Made by a program: the position numbers and the translations under genes. Under the pieces are notes generated by a model. The model ran no database searches. It had not been told where the DNA came from and saw only the letters and a program-made list of their open reading frames with translations. DNA of 64,000 nt from Maylandia zebra (taxonomy: Eukaryota > Chordata > Actinopteri > Cichliformes > Cichlidae), in assembly GCF_041146795.1 (NCBI RefSeq), contig NC_135185.1, positions 23,394,529 to 23,458,528 of the forward strand. The letters run 5' to 3'. Below, in pieces: positions 1 to 12,912 of this stretch (the stretch's first letter is position 1; the number at the start of each line of letters is the position of its first letter).

Positions 1-116
1 CGGTTTCAGTCTGGGAGTAACAGATGGCTGATGTTATTAAGGTAATGTAACAATCCTGATTCATCAACACTTGTTCAGAATCAAACATTTTACTATCAAG
101 GCTCCAGCCTGCTAAC

Positions 117-3100
117 CTGGTATTCCCGATTGATTCGTTTTGCTTCTGCCAGCTCTGGTGAATTCTCTCCCGGGTCCAAGAAGCATCGGCAGACAAACCT
201 GGGGATACACAGGGAAAAATCACTGATTTGTTATTCATTCTGGTATGAGGCAGTTGTGTCATACAATACAAATTATATCTGATATTCTAGTTTTTCTCAA
301 TAGACAGTGCAATGAAGAGGAGGGGATCTACAGGAAAGGGCCTCAGGTCGGAGAACCTCGGCTGTTGTATTTAGCCTTACAGCATATAGTCGCTTGCTCA
401 ATCTATCACCTAGACCTGATGTCTTATGACAGATTCCCTAGATATAGACGAGAAGTGATTTAGACTGCCTTGTAATCAATGGTCTTATTCATGAAAAGTT
501 GCTTAGATTGATGAACATACTGTTGCACCACATTGCACCCTAGGGTGTCCTTATTGATCTTGCGAAGACCTTCAATTTCCAGGATCCCCAGCACGTTCAC
601 AATCGTCCTGGGAACCTACAATTAAAAAAAAAATCATAGAAGAGTGGAGCTAAAAAACTGGATGAACCCAAATATTTTTTTGGTTCAGAATCTCTTAAAG
701 GTATCTTCACTTATGAGCTTACTATATAATATTATTCTTTTTACGTCAATAAAAATAGTCTCACCTCATTGTACAGCATGTCCAAGCTTGTCATCATATG
801 ATAGCTGTAGTTCTTAGGTGAGTGCATGGCCTGTAGTTTGGAGAGATGCAATCAATAAGGCTATTTATTAACACATGAACTTAGTTCAGTTCAGCCACGA
901 CTTTTTGCCCCACCCACCACACCCCATTAGTGTTTTCTTTTCTTTTTGTTGTAGCCAGCAGCATAATTAAGGCAGATATGAGGGGAATGTGGCCAAGTTT
1001 GAATCCACCAAGAGAGAGCCATGCAACATGTAAGAGCGCACTAGCAACAACTAACCCTAAGCTGTCACTACAGTCTCAGAGCTCATCTTAAATTGATGCT
1101 GCACTTTGATATTCTGCTTCAAAGCACAAACATTAAAAGAGAGACTACCCTGACAGTGGAGCTTGAGGGGTGTAATGGGAGAGGGGGTGTGGGGTGGGTT
1201 TAAAATGAGAAAGGAAAAAGCGGGAGCGAGCAAGACAGAGACAGGAAGAAGAGAGTCTCGGTTGACTTCTGTGTTGTTTATGCCTCTTAGAGAACAAGGC
1301 CTGTCACTGTGTTCTGTGTGCTTGTTCAACGCAGACATAGGCCGGGGTAGAGGAGGGAGGGGGTGATCTGTGTTGCAGGGCTAAAGCGACAGAATGTGCT
1401 TATTGAAAACAAACCATGTCTGCTCTCATCTCTGTCTGACACAATAAAACAATAAACGGGGGGGTGCTCACAAGGCTTAATTATTCTGCTCCAGTGCTTA
1501 GTTCCATTTGGGGAGTGATGATATCTCGAGAGGGCGTTTAACACCACTGGATGTTTAAGCACTACACTTGCAGAGGGAAATAATTTTTTCCCTTAGAAAT
1601 GCCCTTCAAACCACATTTCCTGTGACGACTTAAAGCAACTCACCCGATCGTTGCAGTATTGACACAGGTCATTCCCTCCGATGAAGAGGGTCACAAGCTT
1701 CCAGTCGTTCTCAAAATCCACGGCCTAGTTTGATTGGTGGTGACAGATTCAGAGAGACAGGTTTAATTACATGTGTTTTCCCGCAGAAAACGTGGCAAGG
1801 CTTGAGACAAGGCTACATTAAAAATCACTTGGTAATGCATGTTAAACTCACTGGGTCCTCTTTCATGGCATCAATAAGGCTTCTGACCTGTGCAGGGATT
1901 TGTCTGCATGGAATTGCACATAATTAGCCCATGCAATGCTTCCAAGATAGCATAGTAATAAAGCCGTTTATATATCTGATAACACGTCAACGTCAGAACT
2001 CACGATATTTTAGCGCCCGATACGGCCACATTGAAACCAGCCTCCTTTTTTCCTGTCCCCTTTGACATTCCTTGGACATCAGGATTAAACTTCTTAAGGA
2101 TATCTAAAGTATGTATTATAAAAAAGTTAGGGTACAGAGTTTACTCAGTTAAAGACAAAATACAATTTTTTGTCAGATTATTTCTGCCATCTAGTGGTGC
2201 TTATGTGCACTACAGTTCAACACAGGAGGTTTCTGACTTACTGGGTAATGTTGTGACAGTCTCAAGAGTATCATCACCTCCAATGCTAATAAAAAAAATA
2301 GGCAAACAAAGAATGTGTGTTTAGAATGCAACGTTTATACTTTATAATGTGCAAAGTATTGTTTTGGTCTCTCACCTCCACGACACTCCTCTGTACTCAG
2401 TACTTAGCTCCACCAGACTTTGTGATTTAGCACCAAAGGCGGCCTACATTTGGGAAAAGGTGATTTTACAGCTGAATCATTAACAGAATTCCCCCGTTTC
2501 AACCACTCTCTCATTAAGTTGATATTACTCTATCTGTTTATACATTAACTGATTTATAGGTACCTAGAAAAGGTGTGATGTGACGTGTAACACTGTTATT
2601 ACCATTATAAATTATTACAGATTAATCTACTCGCTATTGGTCCCAGAGACCAAAAAATGTGCCAGTGAGTATTTTTCAGCTCTTAAGTACTTGAAAACAA
2701 AGAAAATCCGTCCTTTAGACAGTAACTCTGTTACTTTGTCTATTAGTGACGTGATTTATGAAATATTACAGTATTAATGGGTTTTTCTGGCATTCAGTTT
2801 TTATTGTAGAAGCAAGTACGTTTGATTTATTTAGAAACTTTGAAATAAATTAGATTTGCAAGAACTGAGAACAAACAGAGAAGAAAAAACAAGACGCATA
2901 AACCACAGGCAGATAACTGCATAGCTGCCAAATAGTTGACTATGGCTGTGAGAGGCAAATGAAGGATTTGGATGAAAAACAGTGAGCGGAAAATTTTGGG
3001 AGTTATTTAGAGGATTTATTCAGTTATGACAAAATTTCAGTCACGCTCTTGAGCTTACCGTTAAAGAGTCTCCCAGAGCAGCCACTACCTTGATGTCTGC

Positions 3101-3117
3101 TGGTCGCACCTTGTGAG
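117..3117 (-). other. plb1: plb1 lipase repeat 3 (all but its last exons)
   Basis: Nine exons from 3059-3117 to 117-198 repeat the exon pattern of repeat 2 (59, 68, 44, 100, 52, 81, 66, 95 and 82 nt). They carry [59 protein letters not shown] and [20 protein letters not shown]. The exons expected to hold the VGMQ and catalytic Asp/His blocks lie beyond position 1, so catalytic status cannot be judged from this window alone. Confidence 0.88.
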
Positions 3118-6100
3118 CTATTAAAAAAGTCAACATGAGTATATTTGACATGTAATCACTGTATTTCAGAACTGAATTATAACACAGGATGAGCACCTGA
3201 AGTGGGCACAGAGTTGGACGGTGCCGTGTTTGAACAGGAGAAGTCACTCCCCCAGTTCTGTAATATGATAAAGATATATTTCATAATTAAGACTCAATCA
3301 TTTTCCATTGTGCATAATGTAAATAATAAATGTTTGCCACAAGTGTTTGGGGGGTATGAAACACCTAAATTATAACCTACCTGGACTGGAGCAGGAGTGG
3401 GTGGTGGGCCTGGAAAGGTGTAGCCGCTATTAACAGCCGTCCTAATGAATGGGACTGTCTGTATTTGGAAAGAAAAATGGAAATTAAAAAAAAAAAAAAA
3501 AGCTAATGAAAGCATAAAAGTAATAACATAATAATGCAGAATGTTGAGATTTAGATTCATTTTTACCTCAGAGGGACAAATCAAATCAACACCAGTTGTG
3601 AAGTTTTGTGTAGAAGTCTTGCTGCCCAGTGGCTCAAGCTAAAAGAGCATGAAAGTCGGTTACTTAGTATCAGAGAAGTTAAATAACAAAACAAAACAAA
3701 AAAACCCGCATGGAGAAAATTTTGATGTCATAATGGCTGTAGAAACTCCTACCATATTGTTCCACAGACCACGGGCCATGAGTGTGTGAGCTTTCTGGCT
3801 GAGATGAAAACAGTCAGGGGCAAAGTAAGAGCGATCGGGCCGGCCGTCCTTTTATAAAGAAGCCAAAGAAAGGAAGACTTTTTTTTTTTCAAGTTAAACA
3901 AATTCCTAAATGAAAACAAAAATATTGTAAAAGTGTGGTGTTTCACATTTGTAAGACATTACCTGTAACTTGGGAAGAGAAAGCCCTCTAAGGAAGGGCT
4001 GCAGTATCACAGTGAAGTTACCATGCGTGTCATACCGCCCAGAGTCAACGAGCTGTTGCATGCCAACCTGAGAGGACAGACAGTCATAAGATGACCTCAC
4101 AAGAATAAAAAGCAAATAAAGTTTTTGACTTTGCAGTGACAGTTATATTCAGTGGACAATGACATCATAATATCGCCCTCTTTAGCCTTTAAAAAGTCCA
4201 CTTATTTGTTGTAGCAAGCTTTTAAACCTCAAGATAAATTCATTATGACCTCATGAAATTGTTTAAAATACAGAGGTGTCTTTAATTTTTAGTCATAATT
4301 ATTCAGTTACTATACAATGCAGCTATTAAACCAAAGAAACAAAGAATCTGTTATTATAATTGAAATCTACTTTCATTCCTTAATAGACTGACTGTAGAGT
4401 CAGTCTATTTATGCCTTTGAAAATGCTGCTGTCAGGTTTAGTAAGCTTGAGAAATGTGTAATGCACATAAGAAAGCACAGAGAATTGTAATTATTTAGTT
4501 TATTTATTTTCTTTCTGTATTCATCTCTTATTTTATCACTTTACTCCAGAGCCATTATTGTAAGCAGTGGAGGAGTAAATTTTGTTTTTTTTCTTCAATT
4601 TTTTAAAATTGTACAATGACAAATAAAGGAACCCTGAACCTTGACATGTGGAAATTATGGAAAATCCTTCTTTTTAACTTCTTTCTCTTTCACACCTGGT
4701 AGCCTGTGTTGTAGGTCTCAAGCATCTCGAGTTCAGCTGATCCGTCTTTAGGACTCAGGGCACAGGAGCAAAACATACTGGAACATAAATGCACAGAGTG
4801 TCAATTAGTGCTTTACGATTTTTGGTCAAACTGTTTGTCCAACACAAGAAAATATTGCTTACTTTGCAAGCCAAGTTGGACACCCCAAAGTCGAATCACT
4901 GTGCAGATCACGTAGCTGTTTGACGCTAAACAGCTCTACCAGATTAACAACGGCACGAGGCACCTGGAAAGATTTCGACATTGAAAACATTCAGGGATAC
5001 TGAATGGCTGTGGCAGCAAGGTGCAAGAAGATGAGAACATACTTCACGGTGGAGTATGTCTAGACCTTCACTGATCCGACGGACCACGTTCCTGGGTGAG
5101 TAATAGATCTGTAGGGGGGAAACAAAATCTCTATTACAAAAGATCCCAAGCATAAATGTGAAAAACAAATATCTGGTAAATTATTGAATTAGTTATTCCA
5201 CTGAAACGTACAATTAAACTATTTTGATTATAATTTGAATGCCGAATAATTTCTTCTAGCTTCACTAATGCAGGAGTTGGCTATGATTACTTGTCTTTAA
5301 TGATTATTTTGGACTGTTAATCAAGTAAAGCAAGCAACTTTTGAGGCTTTTGTCTCTGAAAGATTGTTATGATAATGAGGATAATTTTAAGTTGTCATTA
5401 AAATAATAAAATATTTTGGATGAACAACATGAAAAATATCTCTAAATTTGATTTCGACCAAAAATTGACATTTGAAATTTAAACTATATTTCTAACAGCT
5501 TTTTTTCTTCTAATTCAGCAGTTTATGGCAGTTCAATGGTATGAAACCGCCTGATTATGATGGCAAAGTAAGTAAGTACAATATATAAAACAACAAAGAC
5601 AACATGTGGAACGCTTACAGTGTCCTTGCAGTAGTCGCATATGTCATTTCCACCAATGAACATGGTGATAACTTTCCAGTCATTGTTGAAATCGATACGC
5701 TGGAGGACATAAGAGGTAAAGTTCTGTGTTTAATTTGTTCATTATTAACTTAAAGCTGTGACAAAATACACATGACACTGTGTCTGAATGTACACCCACC
5801 GGCCACTCTATTAGGTACACCTGTTCAACTGCTTGTTAAGACAAATATGTAATCTGCCAATCACATGGCAACAAATCAACATGTGGCCAAGGTGATCTAA
5901 CTGAGTGTCAGAATGAGAAAGAAAGGTGATTTAAGTGGCTTTGAATGTGGTATAGTTGTTGGTGCCAGTTGGGCTGGTATGAGTATTTCAGAAGCTGCTG
6001 ATCTACAGAGATTTTTACACACATCCACTACTAGTGTTAACAGAGAATGGTCCAATGAAGAGAAAATATGCCATGTTGATGCCAGAGATCAGAGGATAAT

Positions 6101-9100
6101 GGCCGGACTGCTTTGAGATGATAGAAAAAGGAACTATAGCCACTTGTTACAACCAAGGTCTGCAGAAGAGCATCTCTGAATATACAACAAATCAAACCAT
6201 GAAGCAAAAAGGGCTACAGCAGCATCAAAAGATCTCACAAAGTGCCACTCTTGTCAGCTAAGAACAGGAAACGAATGCTAATGCTTTATGAAAACATGGA
6301 TCCATTCTGCCTGGTATCGACAGTCTTGGCATTTTCTTGGGTCGGCTTGTGCTCCAATCCAATAAACCATCTTTGTGATGTGGTCGAGCAAGAGATCATG
6401 GATCATGGATGTAAACCAGACAACTCATGATGCTGTCAATATGGAGCAAAATCTCTGAGGAGTGTTTCCAGCATCTTGTTGAATTCATGCCACACAGAAA
6501 TAAGGCAGCTCTGTTGGGAAAAAGAGGTCCAACCTGTACTAGGAAGGTGTACCTAATAAAGTCCCCAGTATGCATATTTCTCCTGCAGTTATTGCTGACT
6601 TACCGAATCGCTTTTCATTTTGTCCACTAGGATGCGCGCCTGTCCTGCCATGTCACTAGAAATAGCAACAAATGTTATCTTTAAAACTTGCTGATTATGT
6701 TTTTTTCGTATAGCATGCTGCAAATCCTGCTAAGGTTGAAAGTAAGTACAAATGTGACTTACTCGCTCTTTGCTCCTGGAACAGCCTGATTGAGAAAGGC
6801 TTTAGCATCGTTCTGTCCACTGATTCCTGTAGAGAATCCAGTCACGGAGGGGGAAAACTCCCTCAGGATGTCTGAAAAAATGATTAGAAGTTAAAAAAAA
6901 AAACAACCCTCAAATAATGATTTAATTGTTATACTCTTATATTGTAATTTAGTCATTGTGACAGCATTTAGATTTCTTAAGTATACAAAAGTGCCCTTTC
7001 ATTTTAGCAACCAAACTCATTTTGTTGATTCAGGTCATTAGATTGCATAAAAGATAGGCCTGTTCAAGCCTATATCCTTTAGTGATGGTGATGAGAACCA
7101 CAATTTAGTTTAATAAGTGAAATACAACTACCATTTTTTCAACTTCAAAAACATGAGTGCAAAATAGAGACATACTGGCCAGAGTTGTCACAGTGGTTAT
7201 GTTTTGGTCACCACCAACGCTGAAAGTTGCAGAAATTTAGTTAGTTTTATAAAGTAACTCTTCCAAAATGTAAATAAATTTGTATTTTAACTTGTCTTAC
7301 CTCCATGACAATCCTCTGTACTGATTAAGCAGTAACAACAAGTTATCTGATTTTGCACCTACGCCATTGGCCGCCTGCAGGAAACATCAGATGCAAGACA
7401 ATAAAAAGCCGGGCTAATAAAACCCAAAGGAATGAATTGGTTGGTCCTGCAAGGTATTATACCATAGGTGTTAAACATATGGCTCCTGGGCCACAACTAG
7501 CCTGCCTTGCATCCTATTCTACCCCAAATGTATAAAGATTGCAGAGAAGTCATTAATAACTGCAATTTTTCAAGAAATTCCAACGTGATTACAAAAAATT
7601 GTAAAAGTATGACAGTAAAAAAGTTAAAAACATAAAATCATAAAATACTTTTATGATTGTTTACTTCTAAAATATTTTTTAATGAAGGTTTTATGCCTTT
7701 TTAGATCTAGTGGGTCTGTAAATTAAGTGCAAATGAGAGATAGAGTTAATTATTTTTCTTAAGAATCAGACTGCTCACCCTTTCCTACCTTTGAAATTAT
7801 TTGTTTATTAAATTTTAATGTTTTTGAAAATTATTAGTATTATCATTATTATCATTACCAGTAGTAGTAGCAGTAGTATTATTGATTTTACTGTTTGGAC
7901 TCCCATTAGATGAAATTGGGCTGTAGGAGAAGGGAAACACTCACTGTTAGAGAGTCACCAAGCGCTGCCACCACCTTGATGTCTCCAGGTTTGAGCTCAT
8001 TAACTGTACAGTGGAAAGAACAATGTGACTGAGCATGACTGGACTGAGAAACATATCCCTCAGTGTAGTAGTGGAATTTAAAAATCATTTCTCACCCGAT
8101 GTGGGTACGGTGTTAGACGGGTAACGGTCTGTGCAAGGTATCTCGGTACCCATCTCCTAAAAAAATATACTCAGGTCAGTTTATCTACAGATTTAAATTA
8201 TCTTCTTTACTTTATTTCTTTCTTTCTTTTCTTTCTTCTTCTTCTTTTTTTTTTTTTTACATATCTGACTCTTACTTGAACTGCTGCTTTGTTGTAAAAT
8301 TCCCCCACTGTTTCAGGAGGGGAATTAATCTGTGTACGCAGGAAAGGACGCTCCTGGGATGAGAACAGAAAATTCACAGTTTTAACAGTTTAACATTGAA
8401 TTTTATAACTTAAAAAGTCTACTCTATGAGATGAAAGCATAACACATTAACACTTCAAAGGCATTTTTCAATAGACTGCAGTGACTCACCTGGTTAGGGC
8501 AAGGAAAAGTTATGGCATTTCTGTCTGTAACCTTGGGCTCACTTGTCAGTGGCTGAAGCTGGAGAAGAAAAGGTCAATGAGTGGTTAAGATTTGGGGTTA
8601 TATGTGCAGCTATTTTGCATCCAGCAGCCTACAAAGTACAATCCACTCATCTGTGCATTCAGAGTGAACAACATTGAGAGGAATCATCGTGTAGATAATC
8701 CCGTGAAGTAAATCATTAAATCTTTTGTCAGGCATATTAACACTTTAATCTGTGTTTAATCTGACACTTGTTATTTCTGGCCTTTAAATTGAAGGGATGG
8801 TTTTAATGTCAGAATAAAATGAATTTCTAGAAGTCTGCTGCTCTTTCACACTGCCTATTTTCATTTTATACATTTTCCTTTTTGCATCTAAGTGTGGTTT
8901 AAGAACTTACCAGGTTTGTCCAGAGTTGAATAGTCAACTGGTCAAGGCTAGACTGTGTGGAAGCACATTACATATGCAAGGTACACATTAGTCAGCAATA
9001 TTTGATGAGTTGTTAATAAAGGAAAGATTATGCAACGTAGCTGATAGGAACAATGTTACTTACAGAGTCTGATTGGGGCTCAAGGATAGTGGGGGCTGAA

Positions 9101-12100
9101 TGCAACATAACAGTGAAGTCTGCACCGTTGTTATTCCACTTTGGATTTTTGAAGACATGGCTCAGAGTATCCTGAAAACAAATCCCAAATAAAATAGTCA
9201 GTTAGGCAGGAAAATATGTCAGAGAGAAAAAAAAAAGGATGCACAGAAAATGCATTTATTTACAAGTAGTTTACCTGCAGTGCTTTCAGGAGAGTTGCTT
9301 TATATAGGCGTTTGGCATTACACTCACACGTGCTACAAAATTAAAAACAATCCTATAACTGTACATGCATAACACAGAACAGACTTGAAACATGTTTTAC
9401 ATGAGTTTTTAACACGTTGCTTTTGGTAGATTTTTATGGGAAACACTCACTTATCTTGCTGATGATATCCACTCCAGGTGACCACATGAACTAAAGTACG
9501 ATGCAGCTGTAAGCATACACCCAGAGTGTTATTTTTGATTGCCAATCCATATGTTCATGGAAAAACTAAATCCAAAAAAAGGACCATACCCGTTTCTGCA
9601 GTATCTGCAGAGCTGCTTCCACTTCTTGCACTGCAGCCTCAATATCTTCTTCAACCTGAAGAACAAAGAAATGGCAACATTTTGTATTTTTTCCTTTTCG
9701 TCACATGCGGCACCAAAAATAGAGCCTCAGCAGAAATTAAACAAGAGATCTTACATGTGACGAACAGGCACATATGAAATCTGCGGGCACAAACAGCAGC
9801 ACAAGCTTCCAGTCTTCCACCTGAAAGGACATGCAGTATAATGTATGAGTGTCTAAGTTATTTCTTTTTCATGCACACTTTGTTAGATTTGATTTTCTTG
9901 GATAACACAGTGCGCCTCAGTTGGGCGAATGCTTGCAGTTTATGAACTTAACCTGTCATTGTTCACATCTACCCAGAGAAAACGTAACAGTTTCCATCAA
10001 TCTCACGTTGACTTTCTGTTTCTGTTTGATGCTTTTGTTCATTCCTCTCGTTGTGCTTCATAGGATTTTATATATGACTGATTTTCACTCATGCGTTAAA
10101 ATGTCTTAAATTAAAGTGGCCTCATTTATCAATACGTTTTTATGCCTGTGAAGCTCTTTGAACCTCTGTATGTGATATTGGTTATAAAAATGAAACTTAA
10201 AATTAATTAATAACTGTGGCATTTCACCACCAGAGACATTCCTGAATAACCATGACTGGGGGATTTAAATTAGTTAGTGATTATGGGAGTACCCAAGCAC
10301 ACCATGTCTCCTTGTTGAGATATCAAGCTGAGATTGAGGTTTTAGTGAAAGTATCCTGTCATCTGTTTCATTTGTATTTATGTATATGCCATTGTTTTAA
10401 TAGTGGATAAGCTCATTCACTGTAAAGGTCACAGAAACATTCAGATGTTTAAAATGCATAAATTAATATGACAGGGGTTAATTCTACCTGATGTGAAAGG
10501 GAGAGTGAAAGATCCTCGGCTTCTTCCAGTAAACTCCTGCAAACACAGAAACTCTCATGTAAAGAACCCTGCATCTGTCTTCTTAAACAGTATTTATCTG
10601 TAAAATGGGCATAATGTGTTTTACCTGGACTGTGATGAGCTCTGAGCTGATTGTTGAGCAATCACCGTGGGGTTAAACATGGACAGCAACTCTATTCAAA
10701 CCACAAAGACATTACAGTGAAGACTGTGGTAGGCGTTAACACACAATAATAATGTACAGACAATGTACATTATGACATAGATGATAACTGACGATAAAAA
10801 GAAAGCTTGCTTTCTTTTATGTTCATGTGAAATCAGGGTCACTAACCAATGTTTATGGCCCCTATCTTATAAGATAAGATAAGATAAGATAAGATAACTC
10901 TTTATTGTCATTGCACAGTCATACATAGTACAGTAGTACAATGAAATTGGAAAAACTGTCCTACGTCGGCACCTTACAGATAAAGGAAACTATATGTTTA
11001 TTAACCCTGACCTTGAACTGGACTATTAACTGTAAAAGTACATAAAACATAATCACAAAGGCCTTAATGATTTGATAAGCATTTTTAAAAAAGCTTTAAT
11101 CCACTTGAAGTTGGCAGTGAAAGGTGAAATGATAAAGCAGGTTTATAGTGGTTAACTAAAACAAGATTAATGGTCAAGTTCTAGGCCTGATAACATAATA
11201 GGAGATTTAAATGATATAATAATAATTAGTTGGGAAATTATTAACTTTGAAACCATGAAACCGAAGTTCAGTCATAAAGTAACAAAGTATTTTGGGAAAA
11301 CAGTTTTGTGATTACAAATACTACATGTAAAAGTAATTTCAAAGGTTAACAGTTGATAACCAATGTGATTATTTATATTAGATTGCATTGTACATTTTTC
11401 ATTTTATACATTCATCTCTTGATATTTGAAAATAGTACAACTGGCTGTAAATGAGACTTACCAGCTAGTCTACTGATAATTCTGGAGGCTTCATCCCTAA
11501 AAATGAAGACATACACATTGTATAAGACGGTGGTTGTGTTCAGTTAGGTTTACTTTTAAAGCCACAGTACGTGCTGACCCATTCAGTGTTCATTCTTCAG
11601 TATTACTTACATAGATTTGTGCTTTTTTTGTTTTGCAATATACCTGTTTGAATCTGGTATTCCCAAGGTATAAACAGTGGTGATATCAGTAGGTGTCAGA
11701 GCATGAACTGGTGTTGGAAAAGCAAGGAAATGAAATGTCAGCAATCTCATAATGCAACACTAGAAAATATATTTAAAAGCAGACCTATTATAGAAGGATG
11801 AAAGTAGTGACTAAGCGCCTTCAGGCAACTGTTGTTGTGATTTGATGCTATAGAAATAAAATTGAATTTTAACTCAGTGCCGTCACTGATTATGTCTGCA
11901 GGGAGCATTACCTGAAGAAGATGGAGACAAGTGTGGTGGTAATGGTGAGCAAAGTATGGACATGTACATTTCCGTCTGAATCACATTAAAAAGTCTGTAC
12001 ATTAGTACATTACAAGAGCAATATACAGATGATAGTATAAAATATGAATGTGCAGACAAAAAGGTGTGATAACTGGCAAAAAGTACCTCTTCTGTTTTTA

Positions 12101-12912
12101 CTTTTGTCTGGTCGCCACCTTCAACACCATCTAGATGGGACGTAAGTCAAAATTAACACGTTTAAATTTCTAAAATACTGAAATGAAACCAAACCCATGA
12201 AATTAATCAGTAGAAGTTAGGCGGTTTATAAAAGTTGAAAATCTTAAATTAAAAAGAGTTAATTAGGTTAAAAAATATTAGCAGGTAACAATAAAAAAGT
12301 TGCATTTTTCTTATTTTAATTTTGTAAAACTCTTTGAGATTTTTAGTGAATAATCAACTAAATTAATGTTTGCGCACTCCAAATCTAAGCCAGGTGGAGA
12401 GATGACTGATTGGCAAAAAAACTCATTATATTTATTTGAGTTCTACTTTATTTAAAACAGAAAGATAAAGTATTAGCTTTGCTGGGATAGCTAATACACT
12501 CTCTCTGAGTGCCCTCATAGATGCTTCTCAGATTTTAAAATTGCAACTTAACAAGACTTCTGTGTAATTTACTACATTTGCATTTTCAACCCAAACATTT
12601 TATACTCAGTGTATAAAGTGTACATCAGCAAACACGAGATAATTCTAGTATAAAACACAGCTTAAACACAAGGCACTCTGTAAAGGAAACAATGCTGTCA
12701 AACTGGTCAAATTAGGTAAATCATGCATGAGCCAGCAGTGACCGCTCAGTCAAAAGATCATTCTGATTTCAGCTCATGCTGTGCCTTCTTGCCCTTAAAA
12801 TTCGCTACATAAGTGAGCACATTAAAGTAGTCCAACCTGTTCAGTACTTACCTGAATATGTCATGCATAATCCAACAAGGATAGCCACAATCAGGAGCGC
12901 AGCTCGAGCCAT
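117..12912 (-). CDS. plb1: phospholipase B1, membrane-associated (5' part, spliced, runs off the left edge)
   Basis: Broad-specificity phospholipase A/lysophospholipase of the GDSL family; in mammals it is a gut brush-border enzyme with tandem lipase repeats and a C-terminal membrane anchor. I resolve 39 coding exons (905 codons), all bounded by AG/GT, with phases that close throughout. Exon 1 (12852-12912) starts [15 protein letters not shown], a signal peptide. Further exons: 12087-12130, 11912-11975, 11644-11707, 11462-11496, 10625-10691, 10488-10536, 9755-9820, 9590-9655, 9451-9506, 9275-9332, 9064-9171, 8911-8952, 8490-8558, 8276-8353, 8096-8156, 7945-8003, 7301-7374, 7176-7219, 6763-6871, 6604-6655, 5619-5699, 5043-5108, 4863-4963, 4696-4777, 3963-4067, 3753-3848, 3567-3638, 3381-3458, 3197-3257, 3059-3117, 2376-2443, 2242-2285, 2004-2103, 1852-1903, 1644-1724, 765-830, 521-615, 117-198. 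Motifs [14 protein letters not shown] and DCFHLS identify the family. The C-terminal exons and anchor lie outside the window. Confidence 0.95.
3753..8003 (-). other. plb1: plb1 lipase repeat 2 (complete catalytic set)
   Basis: Eleven exons from 7945-8003 to 3753-3848 encode one whole GDSL-lipase unit. Block I is AALGDSLT with the Ser nucleophile. [14 protein letters not shown] follows, then block [14 protein letters not shown], the segment [12 protein letters not shown], the Cys-rich piece [28 protein letters not shown], and finally [20 protein letters not shown] carrying the catalytic Asp and His. In mammals repeat 2 is reported as the main catalytic unit (recalled knowledge). A proline-rich linker of three exons (3567-3638, 3381-3458, 3197-3257) joins it to repeat 3, and a matching linker (8490-8558, 8276-8353, 8096-8156) precedes it. 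Confidence 0.9.
5791..6576 (+). mobile_element. Tc1/mariner-like element, internally deleted, in a plb1 intron
   Basis: About 0.79 kb lying between the plb1 exons 6604-6655 and 5619-5699. Imperfect inverted ends share the core ATTAGGTACACC (left near 5810, right complement near 6550), and the copy is flanked by TA on both sides, as expected for Tc1/mariner. Scattered translated pieces match a Tc1-type transposase read from memory of the family: [14 protein letters not shown]-free helix-turn-helix remnants such as [30 protein letters not shown], and [20 protein letters not shown] near the C-terminus. The catalytic core is deleted and the frame is broken, so it cannot mobilise itself. Confidence 0.8.
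8911..12130 (-). other. plb1: plb1 lipase repeat 1 (catalytically decayed)
   Basis: The N-terminal repeat covers roughly residues 21-260 over twelve exons (12087-12130 through 8911-8952). It aligns by exon order with repeats 2 and 3, but the catalytic blocks are gone. The nucleophile block reads [14 protein letters not shown] where the others have [13 protein letters not shown]. The GGND block reads LLFVPADF. The terminal exon is only 42 nt ([14 protein letters not shown]) and lacks the Asp-x-x-His block DCFHLS. Frame and splice sites remain intact, so it is probably translated as a structural or non-catalytic domain. Loss of activity is inferred from the missing residues. Confidence 0.85.
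10867..10990 (-). repeat. (AAGAT)n tract with antisense LINE-like 3' tail
   Basis: A five-base repeat (aagat, about six units, 10869-10898) abuts an ACTCTTTATTGTCATTGC stretch. Read on the minus strand this is an AATAAAG tail followed by a short tandem repeat, the usual 3' end of fish L2/CR1-type retroposons. It sits in a plb1 intron. The exact family is not determined. Confidence 0.5.

Noticed and set aside
463..520. Apparent stop codon ending plb1 shortly after the exon at 521-615
   Set aside because: A GTATGT donor at 520-515 removes it. The next exon (117-198) continues in phase with the expected Cys-rich segment, so the gene goes on.
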